From the NCBI GenBank assembly GCA_046046915.1, contig JBJOIT010000010.1, positions 1-64,000 of the forward strand: DNA of 64,000 nt, given 5' to 3'. This DNA is from JBEEJZ01 sp046046915. GTDB taxonomy: Bacteria > Pseudomonadota > Gammaproteobacteria > Burkholderiales > Burkholderiaceae_C. Position numbers and translations under genes: made by a program. Positions 17,419 to 25,395 of this stretch are shown here, piece by piece. Positions within the stretch are counted from its first letter, which is position 1. Each line of letters begins with the position of its first letter. Under the pieces are notes generated by a model that did not search any database, was not told the DNA's origin, and worked only from the letters and a program-made list of their open reading frames with translations.

Positions 17419-19305
17419 TCAGGCAAGGCGCCGCTCAACCACCGCGTGTTCCTGAATACCGATCACATGAAAAAATGCAGCCACCAGGTGGTTCACGCCC
17501 AGCAGGCGCACCTGGCACCCCTGGGCCTGTCGCTGCGTCAGCCAGTTCAGCAAGCGACCTGCTGCAAAGAAGTCGATTCTGATCAGGTTGTCGCAGGCGA
17601 TGTTGATTTCTCGGTAGTTGGAGGTGATCTGGTAAAGACCTGCCATCGCCCCAGATGCATCGCCGAGGGCATCGCCCGCCACCGTTACCGTGATACGGTC
17701 TGCGGGGTCTTCCAGTCCCATGGGCACCGTCGGGGCGTGAAAGTCCTGGACTTGCCAACTGCTCGATCCCGGCACATCTGCACTCCCACCTGCGGCGGCA
17801 GGCAATGGGCGCAGCCCCTCAATCCCCTCTTGCTGGTAGACACATTGCGGCGGCTGCCAAACGGGTGGCGGCAACTCAAAAGTGACACAAAAATCAAGTG
17901 CAGCCAGTTCAAACTCGTCACGCCGTCCCATGATGCGCAGGGCGCTCAGGCGCAGCCGCCACACGGACAAACCGGCAGAGGCGTCGCCAGACGGCGTGAT
18001 GTGACGCAGCGCGGCATCCAATGCATCCGCGCCGAAGAAGGTCAACTGCACCGGCGTGTTGCACCACTCGGTCCATTGGCGACTCATGGAGTCCACCACC
18101 GCCGGTTCGAAAGTTTTGAGCTCCCGCCAATCCAGAATCCAGGGCATGGGCGACGAGGCCAGCGCCTGATCCAGGCGGCCACGAGCCTCAACCGTCAGTT
18201 CATAGGGACAGGTCCAGATCGGGTCTGAAATGCGCTTGTTCTGCGCCGTGTCACGCTCATTCACACCGTCACGACCCTCTCTTGCACCGCTACCACGCCC
18301 CAATCGGGCGGGAATACTCACCCAAGCGGGCGCGCTCAGACCAAAGCGCTCCAGCACCCATTCCTGGGCACGCTCAAATGCGGTTTGCTGCCCTGTGGCG
18401 CTGTAAAAGTCAAAGAGAGCCGCCACCAGCAATGTCGCAGAACCAGGCTCGATGTGAGCCCCCTGCAAGACATCCATCAAAGTCGCCTCGGCACCCGCGT
18501 CATCACCATTGGCAAAGCGAATGGCAGCTTCTTCGAGATCGGCCAGATCTGGCTCGGTTTGGGCAGAGGGCAGATTGTTGGCAGGCGCAACAGGCGTAGG
18601 TCCCATCGCAGACGATGGCGGCAACATGTCAGGCAAGAGACCCGGAAGAGATATCCCGAGGTTCGCCACGGCAGAAGTCATTTCGGTCGAGGCAAAGTCA
18701 GTTTGCCGTCCCTCCGAGCCGCTTTCAGACTTCAGGATCTGTGCCGTGCGCAGATTGAGGGTGGACACAAAGTCGGTGTAAGGCACATCTGACTGAGCCT
18801 GCGCAAAGCCCTGACCGGCCCCCTCTAATGCCGGGGTTGTGCTCACGGCTGGCGCGGCCGGCACAGGATCTGGCTCGGCTTGAGCTGTAACAGACGGAGC
18901 AGACGCAGCTGGCACCAGGGGCGCATGTTGGCTCTGCCACCATTGGCGAGACATCTGAGCCTCGATGTCATCGATTTTTTTCAGGGTTTCCGTACGGTCA
19001 TCGAAACCGGTAACGGGCCCCTCTTCGAACAGGGAGTTGCGATCATTCAACTCCAGGCTGTAGTCAGCAGGACCACGGCTTCGGATTTTTCTGAGCTGGG
19101 CAAATTCACGACGGCGCACGAAGTCGTTTTTGCGCTTGCGCTCAATCATTTCCTTGAGCGTTTGCTTGCCAAAACCACTGTCGGACTCTGGCTCAGGCTC
19201 CTGCACAGGGGCCGCCTTCTCGAGGTCGGCCCAGTCAACTGTCGGGTTGCGTACAAACCGGGCCACCTTGGACAGCAGGCCCGAGCTTTGTTCTTTGCTC
19301 GCCAT
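17419..19305 (-). CDS. Undescribed protein with C-terminal STAS-like domain
   Basis: I do not know a characterised homologue of this 628-residue protein. It starts MASKEQSSGLLSKVARFVRN with a charged coiled stretch (TLKEMIERKRKNDFVRRREF) and has a long Pro/Ala-rich middle (about 125-230). A folded part from about 240 includes a short helical repeat-like segment (AAIRFANGDDAGAEATLMDVLQ). The last 90 residues (ITVTVAGDALGDASGAMAGL to DNLIRIDFFAAGRLLNWL) look like a STAS or anti-sigma-antagonist domain. A second STAS-like unit may lie near TPVQLTFFGADALDAAL. No signal peptide or membrane helix is seen. It lies between dksA and hslV on the same strand. Confidence 0.8.
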   Translation of the reverse strand: MASKEQSSGLLSKVARFVRNPTVDWADLEKAAPVQEPEPESDSGFGKQTLKEMIERKRKNDFVRRREFAQLRKIRSRGPADYSLELNDRNSLFEEGPVTGFDDRTETLKKIDDIEAQMSRQWWQSQHAPLVPAASAPSVTAQAEPDPVPAAPAVSTTPALEGAGQGFAQAQSDVPYTDFVSTLNLRTAQILKSESGSEGRQTDFASTEMTSAVANLGISLPGLLPDMLPPSSAMGPTPVAPANNLPSAQTEPDLADLEEAAIRFANGDDAGAEATLMDVLQGAHIEPGSATLLVAALFDFYSATGQQTAFERAQEWVLERFGLSAPAWVSIPARLGRGSGAREGRDGVNERDTAQNKRISDPIWTCPYELTVEARGRLDQALASSPMPWILDWRELKTFEPAVVDSMSRQWTEWCNTPVQLTFFGADALDAALRHITPSGDASAGLSVWRLRLSALRIMGRRDEFELAALDFCVTFELPPPVWQPPQCVYQQEGIEGLRPLPAAAGGSADVPGSSSWQVQDFHAPTVPMGLEDPADRITVTVAGDALGDASGAMAGLYQITSNYREINIACDNLIRIDFFAAGRLLNWLTQRQAQGCQVRLLGVNHLVAAFFHVIGIQEHAVVERRLA

Positions 19306-19372
19306 GAATCCTGACTCCCTTGTACCCGTTAAACCCTGCCGGTGCACGCCATGGGCGCGCGGTGCAAGACGC

Positions 19373-20149
19373 TCAATCGCCGAACATTTTTTGCTTGAGC
19401 TCGCGGCGCTGCTGCGCTTCAAGCGACAAGGTGGCCGTGGGACGGGCCAGCAGACGCCCCACACCGATGGGCTCGCCTGTTTCATCACAATAACCGTAAT
19501 CACCCGCATCGATGCGCATGATGGACTGCTCAATCTTCTTCAGCAGCTTGCGCTCACGGTCCCGGGTACGCAGCTCCAGGGCATGCTCTTCCTCAATGGT
19601 GGCGCGGTCTGCCGGGTCCGGCACCACCACGGTGTCTTCACGCAGATGCTCGGTAGTTTCACCGGCATTGCTGAGGATGTCTTTCTTCAGCGTCGTGAGT
19701 TTCAGACGAAACACTGCCAATTGCGTGGCATTCATGTAATCGTCGTCCGACATGGCCATCAGCTCGGCATCCGTGATCTGATCAACCGGCTTGTTTTTCC
19801 AGTTGTTGGCCAGCTTGGGGTCTTTTTTGACCGACCCGGGCGCGGGTGGCGTGATCTGGGGAGTCGTCATGATTTGGGAATAACTGGACTTGGCAGCGGT
19901 GGACGCCACTGTCTGGGCCATGGATGGCACCGTCAGTTGCGCCAAGCGCGAAGACGGCCGCCCGGCACGGGGCGTCGGACTGGGCGCCACCGGCGCAGGG
20001 GCCTTCACGGCGGGCGCAGGCACCACCTCAGGGACAGCAGGGCTGGTTTTGTTCTTGGCGACAACAGCGCTGGCCTTGGCTGCAGCAGCCTTGGTCGTTT
20101 CCGACGATTTAGTGGAAGACGCTTTAGTCTTCGTTGCAGTATCTTTCAC
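19373..20149 (-). CDS. dksA: RNA polymerase-binding factor DksA, one-cysteine type, long N-terminus
   Basis: DksA enters the RNA polymerase secondary channel and works with ppGpp. The core (from about residue 108 of 258, KKDPKLANNWKNKP) keeps the coiled-coil tip acidic motif DPADRA (Asp178, Asp181) and the helix EEEHALELRTRDRERKLL. The zinc-finger region has only one Cys (Cys221 in DYGYCDETGEP), where E. coli has four; the later pair is SLEA. The first 107 residues are a Lys/Ala/Thr then Pro/Ala-rich low-complexity extension absent from the 151-residue E. coli protein. I prefer the GTG at 20147-20149, which follows a GAGGAGG ribosome site, over an ATG ten codons upstream. Confidence 0.9.
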   Translation of the reverse strand: MKDTATKTKASSTKSSETTKAAAAKASAVVAKNKTSPAVPEVVPAPAVKAPAPVAPSPTPRAGRPSSRLAQLTVPSMAQTVASTAAKSSYSQIMTTPQITPPAPGSVKKDPKLANNWKNKPVDQITDAELMAMSDDDYMNATQLAVFRLKLTTLKKDILSNAGETTEHLREDTVVVPDPADRATIEEEHALELRTRDRERKLLKKIEQSIMRIDAGDYGYCDETGEPIGVGRLLARPTATLSLEAQQRRELKQKMFGD

Positions 20150-20155
20150 GTCAAC

Positions 20156-20162
20156 CCTCCTC
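20156..20162 (-). promoter_or_regulatory. Ribosome-binding site fixing the dksA GTG start
   Basis: The minus strand reads GAGGAGGGTTGACGTG here, a near-perfect anti-16S match six bases before the GTG. The only in-frame ATG (20177-20179) has no such site and would place this Shine-Dalgarno inside the coding region. Confidence 0.7.
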
Positions 20163-20279
20163 GTGGCTTGAGCCGTCATTCGATGGCGGGCGAGTGTACC
20201 GTTTTCGCAAGGGTCTCAAGCCTGCACCGCAAAAACAAATATGACCAGGGCCACTTGTTGGCAAGACACCTGCGTTACA

Positions 20280-21356
20280 TCAAACCAAACTCTGCTCCAG
20301 GCCCTGCAAAAAGATATCGCGAGGCAGGTCAATGCCGATGAACACCATCTTGCTGACACGCACTTCGCCGTCACCCCATTCAGGCCCGAGGTCGCTGCCC
20401 ATCAGCTGGTGCACGCCCTGAAAAATCACTTTGCGCTCGGTGCCTTTCATATGGAGCACCCCCTTGTAGCGCAACATGCGTGGGCCATACACATTGACGA
20501 TGGCACCCAGAAAGTCTTCCAGCTTGGCAGGATCAAACGCCCGCTCCGAGCGGAATACAAAGCTCTTCACGTCATCATCATGGTGGTGATGGTGGCCGTG
20601 CCCCGCCTGGTGACTTGGGTGATTGCAGTGCTCGCCATGCGCGTGGTCGTGATCATGATGGTCGTGCCCGTGCTCATGATCGTGATGATCATGGCTGTCG
20701 TCCTTCAGGAAATCGGGGTCGATGTCGAGCTTGGCGTTCAGATTGAAGCCACGCAGGTCAAACACCTCTTTCAAGGCCACTTCGCCAAAGTGCACGGCCT
20801 TTTGCGGCGCGCGGGGGTTCATGTGCTTGAGGCGGTGCATGAGCGCATCGAGCTCATCAGCACCCACCAGATCAGACTTGCTGATGAAGATCTGGTCGGC
20901 AAAGCCCACCTGGCGGCGGGCTTCCTGCCGGTCATTGAGCTGCTGGGGCGCGTGCTTGGCGTCCACCAAGGTCAGAATCGAGTCAAGCAGATAGCTCTCG
21001 GCAATCTCGTCGTCCATGAAAAAGGTTTGTGCAACCGGGCCCGGGTCAGCAAGACCGGTGGTCTCGATCACCACCCGCTCAAAGTCAAGCAAGCCCTTGC
21101 GCTTTTTCTCGGCCAGGTCACACAGGGTGGCACGCAAATCTTCACGGATGGTGCAGCACACGCAACCGTTGCTCATCTGGATGATGTTTTCCTGCACATC
21201 AGACACCAGAATCTCGGTATCGATGTTCTCCTCACCAAACTCGTTCTCGACGATGGCGATCTTTTGGCCGTGCGCTTCGGTCAGCACGCGCTTGAGCAAG
21301 GTGGTTTTGCCCGAGCCCAGAAAGCCGGTCAGGATGGTGGCAGGAATAAGACTCAT
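20280..21356 (-). CDS. COG0523 (CobW/ZNG1-type) GTPase metallochaperone with His-rich loop
   Basis: Members of this G3E GTPase family deliver metal, mostly zinc, to client proteins. The 358-residue product has Walker A GFLGSGKTT at 11-19, the family metal-binding motif GCVCC at 64-68, ETTGLADPGPV (switch region) and SKSDLVG (guanine specificity). Between the GTPase and CobW C-terminal domains lies a run with 20 His in 38 residues (222-259), which points to zinc or nickel handling. The ATG at 21354-21356 gives the family start MSLIPATILTGFLG. It lies 130 bases upstream of dksA. I see no clear Zur box at either gene, so regulation is open. Confidence 0.92.
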   Translation of the reverse strand: MSLIPATILTGFLGSGKTTLLKRVLTEAHGQKIAIVENEFGEENIDTEILVSDVQENIIQMSNGCVCCTIREDLRATLCDLAEKKRKGLLDFERVVIETTGLADPGPVAQTFFMDDEIAESYLLDSILTLVDAKHAPQQLNDRQEARRQVGFADQIFISKSDLVGADELDALMHRLKHMNPRAPQKAVHFGEVALKEVFDLRGFNLNAKLDIDPDFLKDDSHDHHDHEHGHDHHDHDHAHGEHCNHPSHQAGHGHHHHHDDDVKSFVFRSERAFDPAKLEDFLGAIVNVYGPRMLRYKGVLHMKGTERKVIFQGVHQLMGSDLGPEWGDGEVRVSKMVFIGIDLPRDIFLQGLEQSLV

Positions 21357-21431
21357 AGGATTTCCGATCAAAGACTGCGCCACAGGGCGCACTGGCGTAT
21401 GGGCAAACAGTTAGGGCGTGGGCGCACAATA

Positions 21432-22619
21432 TCAAGCAGGCTTGCGCATCACCACCAGCCCCTTGAGGTACTCCCCTTCAGGAAAGGCAATGGTCATGGG
21501 ATGGTCGGGTGCGCCGCCCATGCGTTCGGTGATAAAGCCGTCTACGCCAGCATCCGAGCCGGCCGAGGCCACGATCTTGTGAAACAAATCGGCGCTGATG
21601 CCGCCCGAGCAGGAGTAAGTGAAGAGCACGCCGCCAGGCGCCAAAATCTTGAATGCCAGGCGATTGATGTCCTTGTAAGCCCGAGCCGCACGTTCAGCAT
21701 GCGCCACCGTGGGCGCAAATTTCGGGGGGTCGAGCACGATGGCATCGAAGGTCTGCCCTTGGGCAGCAAACTGTCGCAGGCTGGCATTGACATCGGCGTC
21801 CATGAAAGTCGCCCGGCTGGCATCAAACCCATTCAGAACCACATTGGCGCGCGCCTTCTCGATGGCGGGGCCGGACGAATCAATTGAGGTGACATGCGCC
21901 GCGCCGCCAGACAGGGCGGCCACAGTAAAGCCACCGGTATAGCAATAGCAATTGAGCACGCGCTGAAACTGCAATCGCCGGGCATGGTCGGCAAAACGCT
22001 TGCGGCTGTCACGCTGATCCAGATAAAAACCAGTTTTGTGGCCCTCGGCAATGTTCAGGGCCAGTTGCCAGTCGTGCTCTTGCAAGACCAGGCCGGTGGG
22101 GCCATCGCCACGCAACCAGCCAGTGACCTCCGGCAAACCCTCCAGCGCACGCGCACTGGCGTCAGACCGCTCATACAGCCGACTCAAACCGGTATGTGTT
22201 AGCAGGGCATCGGCAATCACACCTTTCCAGCGCTCCACGCCACTAGACAAAAACTGCGCCACCAGTGTGTCGCCATAGCGGTCCACTATCAGCCCGGGCA
22301 AGCCATCCGACTCGCCATGCACCAGACGCACACCATTGCTACGGATGTCAAAGCGCTCCCGGGCCTTGAGGGCGCGTGACAACGTGGCTTCAAAGAACGC
22401 TGCGTCAATGCGCTGGGCTTCGTCAAAACTCCAGATCCGGGCCCTTATTTTGGACAAGGGACTGAAGGCAGCCCAGCCCAGAAAGTCGCCACCGGCGCTT
22501 TCCACGCGCACGGTTTCGCCGGCATCGCCGCCGCCCTTGGCAATGGCCGACTCAAAAATCCAGGGGTGACGACGCTGCAAAGAGCGTTCCTTGCCTTCAC
22601 GCAAACGGATGGTTTTCAT
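21432..22619 (-). CDS. rlmI: 23S rRNA (cytosine-1962-C5)-methyltransferase RlmI-like
   Basis: RlmI methylates C1962 of 23S rRNA with AdoMet. The 395-residue protein starts MKTIRLREGKERSLQRRHPW with an N-terminal PUA domain, then an EEHEE-like domain with HGESDGLPGLIVDRYG, and a Rossmann methyltransferase with VLNCYCYTGGFTVAA (AdoMet loop), IVLDPPKFA and YSCSGG, the last holding the predicted catalytic Cys. The ATG at 22617-22619 matches the family start. It stands alone on the minus strand, with xerC ending 27 bases upstream. Confidence 0.92.
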   Translation of the reverse strand: MKTIRLREGKERSLQRRHPWIFESAIAKGGGDAGETVRVESAGGDFLGWAAFSPLSKIRARIWSFDEAQRIDAAFFEATLSRALKARERFDIRSNGVRLVHGESDGLPGLIVDRYGDTLVAQFLSSGVERWKGVIADALLTHTGLSRLYERSDASARALEGLPEVTGWLRGDGPTGLVLQEHDWQLALNIAEGHKTGFYLDQRDSRKRFADHARRLQFQRVLNCYCYTGGFTVAALSGGAAHVTSIDSSGPAIEKARANVVLNGFDASRATFMDADVNASLRQFAAQGQTFDAIVLDPPKFAPTVAHAERAARAYKDINRLAFKILAPGGVLFTYSCSGGISADLFHKIVASAGSDAGVDGFITERMGGAPDHPMTIAFPEGEYLKGLVVMRKPA

Positions 22620-22646
22620 GGGGCCTATTGTCGCCTGCCCCACCGT

Positions 22647-23681
22647 TCAAGTCTTCAATTTGGCCCTTGGGTGCGCCGCATCGTAGGCCTTGGCCAGGTG
22701 CTGAAAATCCAGCCGCGTGTACACCTGGGTGGTGTTGATGCTGGCATGACCCAGGAGCTCTTGCACGGCCCGCAAATCGCTGCTGGACTGCAGCACATGG
22801 CTGGCAAAACTGTGGCGCAGCATGTGCGGATGCACCGGTGTGGCCAGGCCAGCTATCTGGCTACGCCCGCGCAAGCGTTGCCAGATAGATTGGGCCGTCA
22901 GGCGCGTGCCGTTGCGGCCCACAAACAAGGGGGCGCCGTGCACAGGCGCCGCTGCACGCGTCCTCAAATACTGATCGCGCGCACCTAGCCAGGCCTGCAA
23001 GGCAGCCAGCGCATGCTGGCCCACTGGCACGCTGCGCCATTTGCTGCCTTTGCCGCAGACATGTGCCTCACCCGCTTCAAAATCGATCCAGCCGTTTTTC
23101 TGGCTTTGTCCAGCCGCGCTGGCCATCGTGTCCAGCCCGATCAGCTCGCCCACACGCAAACCACTGGAATACAGCAGCTCAACCATGGCAGCGTCACGCA
23201 GCTCTAGCCAGACGGCTTCGGGCAAACAGGCGCCTACCTGGGGAAGGCTGGGCGCTCGATCCAGCGGCGCACTGTTTGCTCCGACCGGAACGGTCTGCCT
23301 GAACGAAGCTAGCTGCACGGCGTCGTCCACACTCAGTGCCTTGGGCAGGGGCTTGCCAGCTTTGGGCGCACGCACATCGACCACAGGATTGCTGGCACTC
23401 AGTCCCTGTCGCCCCAGCCACACATAAAAGCCACGCCAGCCCGACAAAATGAGGGCTATGCCGCGCCCACTGCGCCCGGCGCTGTTCATTTGCGCGACCC
23501 AGCGGCGAATGTGGCTGCTTTGCACCGCCAGCAGATCCACCGGCACGGCGGCGGCCAAGTCGGTCAGCCTCTGCAAATCCAGGGTGTAGAGCGTCACGGT
23601 TCGGGCGGCCAAGCGTTTTTCAACCCGCACATGCGTCAGGTAGCGCTGCACCAGTTCTGGCAGATCCATTGACCCGGACAT
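22647..23681 (-). CDS. xerC: Tyrosine recombinase XerC
   Basis: XerC with XerD resolves chromosome dimers at dif. The 344-residue protein has an N-terminal SAM-like core-binding domain (about 5-100) and the catalytic domain with Arg176 (SSGLRVGEL), Lys211 (CGKGSKWRSVP), His286-x-x-Arg289 (HPHMLRHSFASH), His312 (LLGHASI) and Tyr321 (TTQVYTRLD). It is about 45 residues longer than E. coli XerC because of two inserts, roughly 128-156 (Pro/Ala-rich) and 185-198. Its place next to the DUF484 and dapF genes matches the dapF-DUF484-xerC order in many proteobacteria. Confidence 0.95.
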   Translation of the reverse strand: MSGSMDLPELVQRYLTHVRVEKRLAARTVTLYTLDLQRLTDLAAAVPVDLLAVQSSHIRRWVAQMNSAGRSGRGIALILSGWRGFYVWLGRQGLSASNPVVDVRAPKAGKPLPKALSVDDAVQLASFRQTVPVGANSAPLDRAPSLPQVGACLPEAVWLELRDAAMVELLYSSGLRVGELIGLDTMASAAGQSQKNGWIDFEAGEAHVCGKGSKWRSVPVGQHALAALQAWLGARDQYLRTRAAAPVHGAPLFVGRNGTRLTAQSIWQRLRGRSQIAGLATPVHPHMLRHSFASHVLQSSSDLRAVQELLGHASINTTQVYTRLDFQHLAKAYDAAHPRAKLKT

Positions 23682-23699
23682 GGTGTTGCCCTTGGGTGA

Positions 23700-24392
23700 T
23701 CAATCGGCGCGCAGACGCCCGAGCGCAGCGCTGGCCAGCTCGCCCAGGCGCTCCAAAAAGTCGGTCGCCATGCTGGCTTCAAAACGCAGGGGGTCTGGCG
23801 AGGCCAGCACCAGCATGCCAAAAGCGGGCGCGGTGCTCCCCGTCAAACCGACGCGCAAGGGAATCAAGGCCAGCGAGGTGGCCGCCTGCGGCTCGGGCAA
23901 CCAGCTCACCGCCTCAAAACCGGTGTTGGCGCCGCAAAAAGGCTGCGTCAGGGAGTTGGCAAACAGGCGAGCGTCTTCACTTACCCCCATGGCAAACGGC
24001 AACTCAACAAAAGCCGGCGCCACGCCCCACACCTTGATGCCAACCTGAGGCACGGCAAACTGTTCGCGGATTTCCAGCGCCAGCAAATCGGGCAGCTCTG
24101 CCGCCTCTTGGATCAAAAACAAGGTCCGGGCCCAGCGCAAGAGCTTGTCGGCCAGGCTCACGTTGTCGTTGCCATGGCGAATCATTTCCACCAAACGATG
24201 TTCCAGGCCCTTGATCTTGTCGCGCAGCAGCTCGGCTTGGCGCTCCTGCAAGCTCACGGCGCGGTTGCCGTGCGGGCTGGTCAACTGCACCGTGGCCAGC
24301 AGCTCGGCATGGCGCTCGAAGAAGTCCGGGCTATTGCTCAAAAAATTGGCAATATCGTCTTCGGTGATGGGATTGGGTAGAGAAGAGGTCAT
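23700..24392 (-). CDS. DUF484 family protein
   Basis: DUF484 proteins have a short N-terminal helical part and a GAF-like domain, and no settled function. This one (230 residues) shows the typical opening ITEDDIANFLSNSPDFFERHAELLATV, the SLQERQAELLRDKIKGLEHRL helix, and a GAF-like second half ending FLERLGELASAALGRLR. It lies between dapF (51 bases upstream) and xerC (18 bases downstream), the conserved order for this family, so a role linked to XerC or cell-wall growth is often supposed but not shown. Confidence 0.93.
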   Translation of the reverse strand: MTSSLPNPITEDDIANFLSNSPDFFERHAELLATVQLTSPHGNRAVSLQERQAELLRDKIKGLEHRLVEMIRHGNDNVSLADKLLRWARTLFLIQEAAELPDLLALEIREQFAVPQVGIKVWGVAPAFVELPFAMGVSEDARLFANSLTQPFCGANTGFEAVSWLPEPQAATSLALIPLRVGLTGSTAPAFGMLVLASPDPLRFEASMATDFLERLGELASAALGRLRAD

Positions 24393-24443
24393 GGCAGTGG
24401 CGGTCTGGAGGGTAGTGGGGAGCGATAGCCGGGCAGATCTGGC

Positions 24444-25334
24444 TTAGTCAAGATGATCGGGCAGTTCAATGACGCCCTCAAAGACAGTGGTGGCAGGGCC
24501 TGTCAACATCACAGGCGAGCCCAGGCCGCCCCATTCGATGGTCAGCAGGCCGCCACGGGTTTGTACGTCTACCCGGCCATCGAGCAAGCCCAGGCGTATG
24601 CCCGCCACCACGGCAGCACAGGCACCCGAACCACAGGCCAGGGTTTCGCCCGCGCCACGTTCATACACCCGCAAGCGCACATGGGCACGGTCTTGCATCT
24701 GCATGAAACCGGCATTGACGCGCCGTGGAAAGCGCGCATGGCGCTCCACCTGTGGCCCTACTGTGGCCACGGGCGCCGCATCCACATCTGCCACCAGCTG
24801 CACCGCATGGGGGTTGCCCATGGAGACCACGGCCACATTCACACTCGGTGGAGAAGCCGCATCGGCCGGCTCAGACCCCAGCGCCAAGGGCCATGTATGC
24901 CAGTCCCCCACAGCCTGTGGCCGAAGCCCCGACGGGTCGAAGGGCACCAAGGCCTCGTCAAAAACGGGCGCGCCCATGTCCACGGTCACACGGCCATCGG
25001 CCTTGAGGCGAGGCTGGATCACACTGCTCTTGGTCTGCACCGTGATGTTGTCCTGGTCGGTCAAGCCCCGGTCACGCACGAAGCGGGCAAAACAACGTGC
25101 GCCATTGCCGCACTGCTCCACCTCGTCGCCATCGGCGTTGTGTATGACGTATTCAAAGTCAATGCCCGGCGCAGGCGATGGGCGCACGGTCAAAATCTGG
25201 TCGGCTCCCACGCCAAAGTGGCGATCGCCCAGCATTCGGTAGTGCGCGGCACTCAGATGGAATCGGTCGCGGGTCTCGTCAAGCACGACAAAGTCATTGC
25301 CGGCGCCCTGCATTTTGGTAAACGGAATTCGCAT
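24444..25334 (-). CDS. dapF: Diaminopimelate epimerase
   Basis: DapF converts LL- to meso-diaminopimelate, feeding both lysine synthesis and the MurE step encoded in this window. The 296-residue protein opens MRIPFTKMQGAGNDFVVLD. Both catalytic cysteines are present, in EQCGNGARC and LACGSGACA, and NADGDEVEQC and GNPHAV match the family. The ATG at 25332-25334 is chosen because the further upstream reading has no family similarity and would run into the divergent NUDIX gene's leader. Confidence 0.97.
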   Translation of the reverse strand: MRIPFTKMQGAGNDFVVLDETRDRFHLSAAHYRMLGDRHFGVGADQILTVRPSPAPGIDFEYVIHNADGDEVEQCGNGARCFARFVRDRGLTDQDNITVQTKSSVIQPRLKADGRVTVDMGAPVFDEALVPFDPSGLRPQAVGDWHTWPLALGSEPADAASPPSVNVAVVSMGNPHAVQLVADVDAAPVATVGPQVERHARFPRRVNAGFMQMQDRAHVRLRVYERGAGETLACGSGACAAVVAGIRLGLLDGRVDVQTRGGLLTIEWGGLGSPVMLTGPATTVFEGVIELPDHLD

Positions 25335-25395
25335 GACCGGATTATCCCCATGCGCACCGTTCAGGCTCGGTGCGAATACCTGCACAATGCACGCC

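Noticed and set aside
20150..20279. Possible Zur box before dksA, and also before the COG0523 gene at 21357-21431
   Set aside because: No inverted repeat of the GTTATAnnATAAC type was found in either gap, so a zinc-regulated site cannot be supported.
20241..21887. 548-codon plus-strand frame opposite the COG0523 and rlmI genes
   Set aside because: Shadow of two recognised genes; the valine/methionine runs come from the His-rich region read in antisense.
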